Below, in pieces: positions 52,994-61,218 of a stretch of DNA of 64,000 nt. This DNA is from Clavibacter phaseoli (lineage in GTDB: Bacteria > Actinomycetota > Actinomycetes > Actinomycetales > Microbacteriaceae), in contig NZ_CP040786.1 in NCBI RefSeq assembly GCF_021922925.1, forward strand, positions 186,001 through 250,000, written 5' to 3'. The notes beneath the pieces are model-generated. The model was not told where the DNA came from and searched no databases. It saw nothing but the letters and a program-made list of their open reading frames with translations. The translations under genes were made by a program, and so were the position numbers. Numbering within the stretch: position 1 is the first letter of the stretch; each line of letters opens with the position of its first letter.

Positions 52994-54652
52994 TCAGCTC
53001 ACGGGGCCCTCGGTGAGGGTCACGGTGCCGGTCTTCGCGGCGCCGGCCGCGGTGGTCCAGCCGAGCTCCACGGACTCGCCCGGCTTGTGCGCGGAGATCG
53101 CGGCGCTGAGCTCGGAGGCCGAGGCGACGGCCTTCCCGTTGACCGAGGTGACGACGTCGCCCTGCGCGAGGCCGGCCTTCGCGGCGCCGGATCCGTCGAC
53201 GACGCCCTGCACGGGCGCGCCCGCCACGGTGCCCGCGCCGTTCGCGAGCAGCACGCCCAGGAACGCCGGGTAGCCGATCTTCACGGTGCCGGACTCGACG
53301 CCGCTCTCGATCTGCTTCGCGATGGACATGGCCTTCTCGATCGGGATCGCGAAGCCCGCGATCTGCGCGGATCCGGAGGACGCGGCCGTGTCGATGCCGA
53401 CCACCTCGTTCTCCGCGTCCACCAGCGGCCCGCCGGAGTCGCCGGAGACGATGGGCGCGTCCGTCTGGATGAGGTCGGTGAGCGTCTCGCCCGCCGCCGT
53501 GCCCTCGGACTGCGTGGTGATGGTCTGGCCGAGCGCCGTGACCTGGCCGCTCGCCGCGGTGAGCGTGCCGGTGCCGCCCGCGTTGCCGACGCCCGTGACG
53601 GCCTCGCCGACCTGGACGCCGTCGGTGTCGAGCTTCGCCGGGGTGAGCCCCGACGCGCCCTCGAGCTTCAGGACCGCGACGTCGTTCGTGGCGTCGGTGC
53701 CGACGACCTTCGCGACGTACGCCTTGCCGGTCGACTCGACCGTGACGCGGATGCTGGTCGCGCCGCTGACGACGTGGTTGTTGGTGAGGATCGTGCCGTC
53801 GGACGACAGGATGATGCCCGTGCCGGCCCCGGCCGCGTTCTCGTAGGTGAGCGCGGAGTCGATCGTGACGACGCCGGACATCTGCGCATCAGACGCCTCG
53901 GGCGAGGTGACCGACGTGCCCGTCCCGGTGCCGGATTGCGTGCCCGATCCCGAGCCGGAGCCGCTTCCGGATCCCTGCCCGGGCAGCGTGGTCGTGCCGC
54001 GGCCGAAGCCCTGGCCCGGCGTGAACGAGCCCGGGTCCTGGATCTGCGTGTCGGAGGCCTGCGAGCTCGAGCGGCCGAGGTCGGCCATGAAGCCCACCGC
54101 GGTGCCGCTGCCGAAGGAGAGGAGCAGCGCGAGGGCCGAGGCCCCGGCGATGAGGCCCGTGCGGAGGCCGCGCCGCATGCGCTTCGGCGGCACGGGGTCG
54201 CCCATGGCGTCCACGGCGAACGGGCGTCCGAAGGCGTCGGTCGCGGGGGCCGGCCAGGGCTGTCCGGCGGGGTGGCCGCCGGCGGGCATCGCGGTCGCGT
54301 AGGCGGCCGTGGGCTGCTGCGCGGTGGGCTGGGGCGTGGTGGGGGCGCCGGCGCCGACCGCGGGGCCCGCGGTGGCGTGCGCGTCGGTCGGGGCGGTCCA
54401 GGCGGCGGGCGCGGCGGGGGTGGAGGGCGCGGCAGGCGCGCTGGGCGCGGCGGGGCCGCTGGCCGCGGGACCGGCGGGCGCCGGCCAGGCGGGCTGCGCG
54501 GGCACGGGCGCGCCGTCGGCCGGAGCGGCAGGCGCTGCCGGAGCGGCGGGCGCGGCCGGAGCGGCAGCCGGGGTCGCGGCGTCGGTCGGGCGGGTGGCGT
54601 CGATGGGGGCCTCGTCCGGACGTCCGGTCGGCTCCTGGGGTGTCTCGTTCAT
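52994..54652 (-). CDS. HtrA/DegP-like S1C serine protease with PDZ domain
   Basis: A 552-residue membrane-anchored protease. A long Ala/Pro-rich cytoplasmic N-terminus (about 1-160) precedes one transmembrane helix (about 167-190), a Gly/Ser-rich linker, a trypsin-like domain with His293 in NNHVV, Asp324 in NDVAV and Ser406 in GDSGGP, and a C-terminal PDZ domain (about 455-545, LAQGDVVTSVNGKAV). All catalytic residues are present. It is an envelope quality-control protease by family; substrates are unknown. Confidence 0.95.
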   Translation of the reverse strand: MNETPQEPTGRPDEAPIDATRPTDAATPAAAPAAPAAPAAPAAPADGAPVPAQPAWPAPAGPAASGPAAPSAPAAPSTPAAPAAWTAPTDAHATAGPAVGAGAPTTPQPTAQQPTAAYATAMPAGGHPAGQPWPAPATDAFGRPFAVDAMGDPVPPKRMRRGLRTGLIAGASALALLLSFGSGTAVGFMADLGRSSSQASDTQIQDPGSFTPGQGFGRGTTTLPGQGSGSGSGSGSGTQSGTGTGTSVTSPEASDAQMSGVVTIDSALTYENAAGAGTGIILSSDGTILTNNHVVSGATSIRVTVESTGKAYVAKVVGTDATNDVAVLKLEGASGLTPAKLDTDGVQVGEAVTGVGNAGGTGTLTAASGQVTALGQTITTQSEGTAAGETLTDLIQTDAPIVSGDSGGPLVDAENEVVGIDTAASSGSAQIAGFAIPIEKAMSIAKQIESGVESGTVKIGYPAFLGVLLANGAGTVAGAPVQGVVDGSGAAKAGLAQGDVVTSVNGKAVASASELSAAISAHKPGESVELGWTTAAGAAKTGTVTLTEGPVS

Positions 54653-54787
54653 GACGGGTCCTTCGTGTCTCGGGTGGCCCGGTGGGGGCCATGAGGAGAT
54701 CACACCCGGCGACCCTATGAGCAGCCCATGACGCGCACGAGCGTCCGCCATGCATCCTGGGCCCTGCCCGGGCGTACCCTGAGCGGC

Positions 54788-55294
54788 ATGACGCGGAGGT
54801 CGGAGGGCGAGGACGAGCCGGCCGGCGTGGATCCGCGGTTCGACCCGGCCTTCCAGCGGGCCGCGGCGTCTCCGCCCGCTCCCCGGCCGGATCCGCGTAC
54901 GGGCGCCGACGCCGAGGCTCCGGCCCCGCCTCCCGAGGATCCGCAGCGGGCGTCGGCGCAGAGCCAGCCAGGAGCGCAGACCGTCGATCGCCTGACCGTC
55001 GCCCGCTGGCTCGCCCCGGCGCTCTGGATCCTCGCCTTCGCCTTCCCCGCCGGGGGCCTCGGCCTGCGCGCGCTCGCCGCGGGTATCGCGACTTCGATGC
55101 CGTACTCCAGCTTCGGCGACCCGCTGGGGGAGCGCTGGCTCCTCGACCTCGTGCCCCTGCTCGTGACCCTGGCGCCGGGCGTCGTCGCGGGCGGCCCGAT
55201 GGCCGTGATCGCGGCGCTCGCCGTGCACGCCCTGCGCCGCCGGCCCGCCCGGGCCGCGACCGACGACCGCGAGGCCGGCGTCCCCCGCGCGTAG
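54788..55294 (+). CDS. Two-helix membrane protein of unknown function
   Basis: A 168-residue protein. The first 75 residues are disordered and Pro/Ala/Asp-rich (GVDPRFDPAFQRA near the start), then two hydrophobic segments (about 83-105 and 123-150) and a basic tail. The ATG at 54788 is chosen because a TACCCT -10 lies seven bases upstream; an ATG at 54728 would lie before that promoter. I do not recognise a family. The next gene starts nine bases later. Confidence 0.65.
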   Translation: MTRRSEGEDEPAGVDPRFDPAFQRAAASPPAPRPDPRTGADAEAPAPPPEDPQRASAQSQPGAQTVDRLTVARWLAPALWILAFAFPAGGLGLRALAAGIATSMPYSSFGDPLGERWLLDLVPLLVTLAPGVVAGGPMAVIAALAVHALRRRPARAATDDREAGVPRA

Positions 55295-55303
55295 GCTCGA
55301 CCC

Positions 55304-56296
55304 ATGGAGCAGAGAAGCCTCGGCAGGACCCATCGGAACGTCTCGGTCATCGGACTCGGGACATGGCAGCTCGGCGGCGACTGGGGTGACGTGGCCGAGG
55401 ACGACGCGCTCGCGGTGCTCGACGCCGCGGCGGACGCGGGCATCACCTTCTTCGACACGGCCGACGTCTACGGCGACGGCCGCAGCGAGACGATCATCGG
55501 ATCCTGGCTCCGCGCGCACCCGGACGCCGGCGTCACGGTCGCGACGAAGATGGGCCGGCGCGACGCGCAGGACCCCGCGAACTTCACCCTCGACCGCTTC
55601 CGCGAGTGGACCGACCGCTCGCGCCGCAACCTCGGCGTCGAGACCCTCGACCTCGTCCAGCTGCACTGCCCGCCCACGCCCGTCTTCTCGAGCGATCGCG
55701 TGTACGACGCCCTCGACGAGCTCGTCGCCGACGGCGCGATCGCGTCCTACGGCGTGAGCGTCGAGACGACCGACGAGGCCCTCCTCGCCATCGCGCGCCC
55801 CGGCGTCGCGAGCGTGCAGATCATCCTCAACGCGTTCCGCCTCAAGCCGCTCGACCGCGTGCTGCCGGCCGCCGTCGAGGCGGGCGTCGGGATCATCGCC
55901 CGCGTGCCGCTCGCGTCCGGCCTCCTCAGCGGCCGGTACACCGCGGACACCACCTTCGCGGAGACCGACCACCGCAACTTCAACCGCGGAGGCGCCGCGT
56001 TCGACGTGGGGGAGACCTTCTCGGGCGTCGACTACGACGACGGCGTCGCCGCGGCCCGCGAGTTCGCGGCCGCCGCGCACGAGGCGGCGCCCGACCTCAC
56101 GCCCGCGCAGGTCGCGCTCGCCTGGATCGTGCAGCGCGAGGGCGTCTCCGCCGTGATCCCCGGCGCCCGCAACGCGGAGCAGGCCCAGGCGAACGCGCGC
56201 GCCGGCGACGCCCCCGCGCTCGGCGAGGTCTTCGAGCGCCAGGTGGCGGACGTCTACGACCGGTACTTCCGCGCGGCGGTCCACCCGCGCTGGTAG
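55304..56296 (+). CDS. Aldo/keto reductase
   Basis: A 330-residue NADPH-dependent oxidoreductase with the TIM-barrel AKR pattern: DTADVYGDGRSE (catalytic Asp and Tyr), VATKMG (Lys), LVQLHCPP (His), and the C-terminal VIPGARNAEQAQAN cofactor segment. It resembles YajO/IolS-type reductases. A TAGGCT -10 six bases before the ATG suggests a leaderless mRNA. Substrate unknown. Confidence 0.94.
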   Translation: MEQRSLGRTHRNVSVIGLGTWQLGGDWGDVAEDDALAVLDAAADAGITFFDTADVYGDGRSETIIGSWLRAHPDAGVTVATKMGRRDAQDPANFTLDRFREWTDRSRRNLGVETLDLVQLHCPPTPVFSSDRVYDALDELVADGAIASYGVSVETTDEALLAIARPGVASVQIILNAFRLKPLDRVLPAAVEAGVGIIARVPLASGLLSGRYTADTTFAETDHRNFNRGGAAFDVGETFSGVDYDDGVAAAREFAAAAHEAAPDLTPAQVALAWIVQREGVSAVIPGARNAEQAQANARAGDAPALGEVFERQVADVYDRYFRAAVHPRW

Positions 56297-56305
56297 TCCG
56301 CGGGA

Positions 56306-56350
56306 CGCACGACGGCCCGGTCAGCTTCGCGCTGGCCGGGCCGTCGTGCG
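56306..56350. terminator. Bidirectional terminator between the AKR and lipoprotein genes
   Basis: A 20-bp stem with one T-G pair (arms from CGCACGACGGCCCGG and CCGGGCCGTCGTGCG) and a five-base loop TTCGC. Confidence 0.85.
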
Positions 56351-56361
56351 TGCGGGGAGCG

Positions 56362-56835
56362 CTACTGCAGGGAGTCGCAGGCGCTCGACATCTGCGTCTT
56401 CAGCTCGTCGCTGATCGGCTGGCCGACGCCGGGCGCGAGCTGGTCGGCGAGGGCCGTGATCTGCTCGCCGGCCGCGGCGGCGCCGCTCTCGGTCGAGGCG
56501 GAGATCTCGGTGCCGAGGTCGCGGAACGCCTGGACGTCCGACTCCTCGAGCGTGGACTTGTCCTTCAGGCCGCAGGCGATGTCGCGGGTCTTCGCGGCGA
56601 TGGCCTCGCGGGAGCCGGGTGCGGCGGCGTCGCCGGATCCGGCGTCGCCCTCGGTCGTCGCCTCGGGCGTGGGGCTCGCGGCCTCGGCGGATGCGGAGGT
56701 GGACGGGGTCGGCGTCGCGGCGTCGTCGGCGGCCGGCGAGCTGCAGCCGGCGAGCGCGAGGCCGAGCACGAGGCCCAGCCCGGCGATCCCGGCGCGCAGG
56801 CGGCGCGTGGTCAGAGGGGTCTGCGGAGAGGTCAT
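56362..56835 (-). CDS. Small secreted lipoprotein
   Basis: A 157-residue protein with a signal peptide and lipobox ALAGC (Cys31), an Ala/Thr/Glu/Pro linker (35-78) and a helical C-terminal domain containing two cysteines (DIACGLKD and SSACDSLQ) that could pair. No family recognised. Confidence 0.8.
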   Translation of the reverse strand: MTSPQTPLTTRRLRAGIAGLGLVLGLALAGCSSPAADDAATPTPSTSASAEAASPTPEATTEGDAGSGDAAAPGSREAIAAKTRDIACGLKDKSTLEESDVQAFRDLGTEISASTESGAAAAGEQITALADQLAPGVGQPISDELKTQMSSACDSLQ

Positions 56836-56933
56836 GCCCTCACACTATCCAGCGCAGCGAGGCGATCTTCCGCGGGGGCGGGGACTCTGGGGCGCGGATC
56901 CGGTGGGTCGTCGTCCAGGCGGCCGGCCGGCCG

Positions 56934-58145
56934 TCAGGTCATGACCGGGACGGGCTCCGTGTCCGGGATGGGGCCCGCGTCGCGGCCGCGGAGGTCCGGG
57001 CTGTGCCGGTGGAAGACGGCGGCGATGGCCGCGCCCGCCGCGAGGAGCGCCGCCGCGACGACGAACGCGCCCTGCGCCCCCTGCGCGTCGATGACGAAGC
57101 CGGCGGCGGCGGAGCCGAGCGCGGCGCCGATGAGCTGCCCGGTGCCGACCCAGCCGTACGCCTCCGCGGTGTCGCTGAAGCGCACCGACGACGAGACCAC
57201 GGCGAACAGCACGGCCAGCGCGGGCGCGATGCCGACGCCCGCGAAGAACAGGAACACGGACAGCCAGACGACGTTCATCGACACGGCCGCGATGGCGGTG
57301 CCGGCGAGGATGATCGCCATGCGCCGGGCCATGGCCCACGGGCTGATGGGGATGTGGCCGAGCGCGAGGCCGCCGATGAGCGAGCCGACCGCGAAGATCG
57401 CGAGGACGAAGCCCGCCTCGGGCCCGCCGTGCCCGAACACGGCGACGACGCCCGCCTCGATGGCCGCGCACGCCGCGATGAGGAGGAAGCCGACGATCGT
57501 GCTGAGGAGCACCGGCGGACGCCCGAGCACGACGCCGAAGCGCCGCTTGCTGCGGGGGATGCGGACCCGGCCGAGCTCGGGGGAGGAGATGAACCACGCA
57601 CCGCCGCCGACGAGGAACGCGGCCGCTACGAGGATCCCCGCGCTCGTGTCGACCTGGATCGCGAGGAACGTCGCGATGACGGGCCCGAGCACCCAGATGA
57701 TCTCCTGCGCCGACGCGTCGAGCGAGAACAGCGGCGTGAGCTGCTTGGAGTTGACCATCTTCGGGTAGATGGTGCGGACGGCCGGCTGCACGGGCGGGTT
57801 CGCGAGGCCGGCGAGGAGCCCCAGGCCCATGAACGCGGGGACGGAGGTGCCCGCGTCGCCGAGCGCCACCGCGACCACGGCGACCGTGCACACGGCCGAG
57901 GTGAGGATGAGGACGGGGCGCATGCCCCATACGCCCATCCACCGGCTCGTGAGGGGACCGGCGACCGCCTGGCCGATGCTCGTCGCGGCGAGCACGAGGC
58001 CCGCGGCGCCGTACGACTCGTGGATCCGCTCGACGTGCATGAGGAACGCCAGCGAGAGCATGCCGCCCGGGAAGCGCGCCACGAGCTGGGCGGCGATGAT
58101 CCGGCCCACGCCGCGGGTCTTGAGGAGGCTTCCGTACGTGCTCAC
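56934..58145 (-). CDS. MFS transporter
   Basis: A 403-residue membrane protein with 12 hydrophobic segments of the major facilitator type, close to DHA-like exporters: RIIAAQLVARFPGGMLSLAFL at the first helix, SRWMGVWGMRP as the loop 2-3 motif, and GWVGTGQLIGAALGSAAAGFVID near helix 11. GTG/ATG choice: ATG-equivalent start at 58145 reads MSTYGSLLKTRGVGR. Substrate unknown. Its upstream region contains DnaA-box-like sites belonging to the nrd operon. Confidence 0.92.
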   Translation of the reverse strand: MSTYGSLLKTRGVGRIIAAQLVARFPGGMLSLAFLMHVERIHESYGAAGLVLAATSIGQAVAGPLTSRWMGVWGMRPVLILTSAVCTVAVVAVALGDAGTSVPAFMGLGLLAGLANPPVQPAVRTIYPKMVNSKQLTPLFSLDASAQEIIWVLGPVIATFLAIQVDTSAGILVAAAFLVGGGAWFISSPELGRVRIPRSKRRFGVVLGRPPVLLSTIVGFLLIAACAAIEAGVVAVFGHGGPEAGFVLAIFAVGSLIGGLALGHIPISPWAMARRMAIILAGTAIAAVSMNVVWLSVFLFFAGVGIAPALAVLFAVVSSSVRFSDTAEAYGWVGTGQLIGAALGSAAAGFVIDAQGAQGAFVVAAALLAAGAAIAAVFHRHSPDLRGRDAGPIPDTEPVPVMT

Positions 58146-58169
58146 GAGGGTCAGATCCTACCGGCCGCC

Positions 58170-58299
58170 TGTGGACAGATCAGCACTGACGACGCGTCCG
58201 GATAGGCGCATCGGGGGCCCCAAGCCCCTGAATGACGGGGGCCCCTCGTAGGTTCAGCCATGTGGATAAGCCACGCGAGCTTTTCCACAGCCTGTGGAA
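58170..58299. promoter_or_regulatory. DnaA-box-like cluster upstream of nrd
   Basis: TGTGGATAA at 58261-58269 is the exact complement of the DnaA box TTATCCACA. TTTTCCACA at 58281-58289 and the facing CTGTGGAA (58292-58299) form the palindrome TTCCACAG-C-CTGTGGAA. TGTGGACAG at 58170-58178 is one base from the actinobacterial box TTGTCCACA. Three or four boxes within 130 bases, 260-390 bases before the RNR start, suggest DnaA control. Confidence 0.65.
58213..58245. repeat. Paired GGGGGCCCC palindromes
   Basis: Two identical near-palindromic GGGGGCCCC blocks 15 bases apart can form a strong hairpin between the MFS start and the nrd promoter region. They could act as an insulator or terminator for either side. 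Confidence 0.5.
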
Positions 58300-58305
58300 C
58301 TGCGA

Positions 58306-58353
58306 GCACTACATGTAGGGTCCGATGTCTTGCGACACCCCCGCATCTAGTTC
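58306..58353 (+). promoter_or_regulatory. Tandem NrdR-box-like sites
   Basis: GCACTACATGTAGGGT (58306-58321, core palindrome CTACATGTAG) and CCCCCGCATCTAGTTC (58338-58353) have centres 32 bases apart, the spacing usual for paired NrdR boxes of class I and II RNR operons. The second box is weak. NrdR would repress when dATP is high. Confidence 0.6.
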
Positions 58354-58553
58354 TCGCTACTCCTCAGATGTGGCATAGTGAACGAGCGGGGACGCTTCAA
58401 AGTCTCGATCGCAGGCGCCCGGAGCCATCAACCGGGATCCGCTTGCGACAGCAGGAATCCGGAGCGATCGGCTCGGCCGTGAGGCTGTCATCGTCATACG
58501 AGTTGCAGAGCACGTGAAGGCTCAGCGCGCAGACCTAAGGGAGCAGAAAAAGA

Positions 58554-61055
58554 GTGTCCATCACCGTAGTGAAGCGCGACGGCACGCGGGAGCCGTACGA
58601 CGCGAACCGCATCAACCTGGCCATCGAGGACGCCACGCAGGGCCTCGACGAGAACATCGGCTGGGTCACGCAGATCGCCTCCGAGCTGGAGATCACCCTC
58701 TTCGACGGGATCACCACGCAGCAGCTGGATGAGGCCGTCATCCAGGTCGCGCTCCAGAACGTGAAGGACGACCCGGCGTTCGACACCGTCGCCGCGCGCC
58801 TCCTCCTCAAGACCATCTACAAGCGCGTCCTCGGCGACTACTCGTCGCCCGAGGAGCTCAAGCGCCTCCACGCGGAGCACTTCGCCCGCAACATCCAGCG
58901 CGGCGTCGACGAGATGCTCCTCGACTCCCGCCTCGTGCAGCTGTTCGACCTGGAGCGCCTCGCCCAGGCCCTCGAGCCGGCGCACGACGAGCTGCTCAAG
59001 TACATCGGCGTCGTCACGCTGAACAACCGCTACGGCATCAAGGGCCGCAACGGCGACGCCCTCGAGGTTCCGCAGTACTTCTGGATGCGCATCGCGATGG
59101 GCCTCACGCTCAACGAGCAGGACCCGACCGAGACCGCCATCGCCTTCTACGAGAAGATGTCGAAGCTCGAGTACCTCGCGGCCGGCTCCACCCTCGTCAA
59201 CGCGGGCACCATCTACCCGCAGCTCGCGAACTGCTTCGTCATGGAGATGCAGGACGACATCGAGCACATCGCGAAGACCACGCGCGACGTCATGTGGCTC
59301 ACCAAGGGCACGGGCGGCATCGGCCTCTCCGTCTCCAAGCTGCGCGCGCAGGGCTCGCCCATCCGCTCGAACAACACCACCTCCACGGGCCCGATCCCGT
59401 TCATGCACACCATCGACTCCGTCCTCCGCGCCGTCAGCCGCGGCGGCAAGAAGTTCGGCGCCCTGTGCTTCTACATGGAGAACTGGCACCTCGACTTCCC
59501 CGAATTCCTCGACCTCCGCCAGAACTCGGGCGACCCGTACCGCCGCACCCGCACCGCCAACACGGCCGTGTGGATCAGCGACGAGTTCATGAAGCGCGTC
59601 CAGAACGACGAGGACTGGTTCCTCTTCGACCCGCTGGAGGTCTCCGACCTCAACGAGCTGTACGGCAAGGCGTTCTCGGAGCGCTACGCGTTCTACGTCG
59701 GCGAGGCCGAGGCCGGGCGCCTGCGCATGTTCAAGCGCATCAAGGCGCGGGAGCAGTTCAAGTCGATCCTCATCTCGCTCCAGACCACCAGCCACCCGTG
59801 GTTGACCTGGAAGGACACGATCAACAACCGCGCCCTGAACAACAACACGGGCACGATCCACCTCTCGAACCTCTGCACCGAGATCACGCTGCCGCAGGAC
59901 GAGGACAACGTCTCCGTCTGCAACCTGGCGTCCATCAACCTGTCGCAGCACTTCTCCGACGGGAAGATCGACTTCGCGAAGATCGAGCAGAGCGCGCGCC
60001 TCGCGGTGCGCCAGCTCGACAACCTCATCGACATCACGCGCTCCAGCGTGAAGGAGGCGGACTTCTCCAACCAGCAGAACCGCGCGGTGGGCCTCGGCGT
60101 CATGGGCTTCACGGACGTCGTCGAGAAGCTCGGCTTCTCGTACGAGTCCGAGGAGTCGTACGACCTGATCGACGAGATCATGGAGCACGTCTCCTACGCG
60201 GCCATCGACGAGTCGGCCGACCTGGCGAAGGAGCGCGGCGCGTACCCGAACTTCGAGGGATCGCGCTGGTCGGAGGGCCTCGTGCCGCTCGACTCGATCG
60301 CGCTCATGGAGGCCGACCGCGGCGTGCCCGTCAAGGTCAACCGCACCACGCGCCTCGACTGGGACGCGCTGCGCGCCAAGGTCAAGGGAGGCATGCGGAA
60401 CGCGACGCTCATGGCGATCGCGCCCACCGCGTCCATCGGCCTCGTCGCCGGCACCACGCCCGGCCTCGACCCGCAGTTCTCGCAGATCTTCAGCCGCTCC
60501 ACCTCCTCGGGCAAGTTCCTCGAGGTCAACCGGAACCTGGTGAAGGACCTGCAGGAGCTCGGCCTCTGGGAGACGGTGCGCGAGAGCATCCTCCGCAGCC
60601 AGGGCGACATCCAGAACATCGCCGCCATCCCGGACTCGGTCAAGGCCACGTACCGCACGAGCTTCCAGCTCTCGCCGTACGCGTTCCTCGAGGTCGCGGC
60701 GCGCGCGCAGAAGTGGATCGACCAGGCCATCAGCCGCAACATGTACCTCGAGACGCGCGACCTCGGCGACATGATGGACATCTACTTCGCCGGCTGGGAG
60801 CGCGGGGTCAAGACCACGTACTACCTGCACATGAAGCCGCGTCACACGGCCGAGCAGTCGACCGTCAAGGTCGACAAGTCGCAGGACGCCGACGGCACCA
60901 AGCGCAAGGGCTTCGGCGGATTCGGCGGCGGCGCTCCCGCGGCCGTCCCCGCGTCGGCCCCCGCGTCCACCGCGACCGCGGAGGCCCCGGCCCCGCAGTC
61001 CGCTCCGGCGCCCCGCAAGGGCTTCGGCTTCGGCGGAGTGGGAGGTGCACGCTGA
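58554..61055 (+). CDS. nrdA: Ribonucleoside-diphosphate reductase alpha subunit (class Ic type)
   Basis: An 833-residue catalytic subunit converting ribonucleoside diphosphates to deoxy forms. An N-terminal ATP-cone (about 1-95, ITVVKRDGTREPYDANRINLAIEDA) senses dATP/ATP. Active-site Cys227 (NCF), Asn439, Cys441, Glu443 (NLCTE), Cys456 (VCNLASINL) and the radical-transfer pair Tyr756-Tyr757 are present. After about residue 785 comes a flexible Gly/Ala/Pro linker ending GFGGVGGAR. The expected terminal redox CxxC is missing from this reading frame and is found in the next, tiny ORF. GTG start with a GGGAGCAG site. Confidence 0.95.
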   Translation: MSITVVKRDGTREPYDANRINLAIEDATQGLDENIGWVTQIASELEITLFDGITTQQLDEAVIQVALQNVKDDPAFDTVAARLLLKTIYKRVLGDYSSPEELKRLHAEHFARNIQRGVDEMLLDSRLVQLFDLERLAQALEPAHDELLKYIGVVTLNNRYGIKGRNGDALEVPQYFWMRIAMGLTLNEQDPTETAIAFYEKMSKLEYLAAGSTLVNAGTIYPQLANCFVMEMQDDIEHIAKTTRDVMWLTKGTGGIGLSVSKLRAQGSPIRSNNTTSTGPIPFMHTIDSVLRAVSRGGKKFGALCFYMENWHLDFPEFLDLRQNSGDPYRRTRTANTAVWISDEFMKRVQNDEDWFLFDPLEVSDLNELYGKAFSERYAFYVGEAEAGRLRMFKRIKAREQFKSILISLQTTSHPWLTWKDTINNRALNNNTGTIHLSNLCTEITLPQDEDNVSVCNLASINLSQHFSDGKIDFAKIEQSARLAVRQLDNLIDITRSSVKEADFSNQQNRAVGLGVMGFTDVVEKLGFSYESEESYDLIDEIMEHVSYAAIDESADLAKERGAYPNFEGSRWSEGLVPLDSIALMEADRGVPVKVNRTTRLDWDALRAKVKGGMRNATLMAIAPTASIGLVAGTTPGLDPQFSQIFSRSTSSGKFLEVNRNLVKDLQELGLWETVRESILRSQGDIQNIAAIPDSVKATYRTSFQLSPYAFLEVAARAQKWIDQAISRNMYLETRDLGDMMDIYFAGWERGVKTTYYLHMKPRHTAEQSTVKVDKSQDADGTKRKGFGGFGGGAPAAVPASAPASTATAEAPAPQSAPAPRKGFGFGGVGGAR

Positions 61056-61132
61056 TGAACGACGACACGTTCGGCGACTACGTCGTCCCCATGGACCCCA
61101 TGGACGAGCTCCAGTGCGACTCCTGCCAGTAG
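61055..61132 (+). CDS. 25-residue CxxC peptide: detached C-terminal tail of the RNR alpha subunit
   Basis: MNDDTFGDYVVPMDPMDELQ then CDSCQ. RNR alpha subunits normally end in a mobile tail with a Cys pair that re-reduces the active-site cysteines. Here that ending is encoded in the -1 frame, its ATG inside the TGATG overlap with the nrdA stop, and a GGGAGG site (61040-61045) sits nine bases upstream. It could be a separately translated peptide acting in trans, or the product of a programmed -1 shift that fuses it to nrdA. A simple sequence error is the other possibility. Confidence 0.65.
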   Translation: MNDDTFGDYVVPMDPMDELQCDSCQ

Positions 61133-61218
61133 GCAGGCGTCGCTCCTAGAGCCCACCCGGCCTCACCGGCCGCCCCCATCGCACGACCACGCACCACGCA
61201 CTCGGAGAGAAGAAGCAG

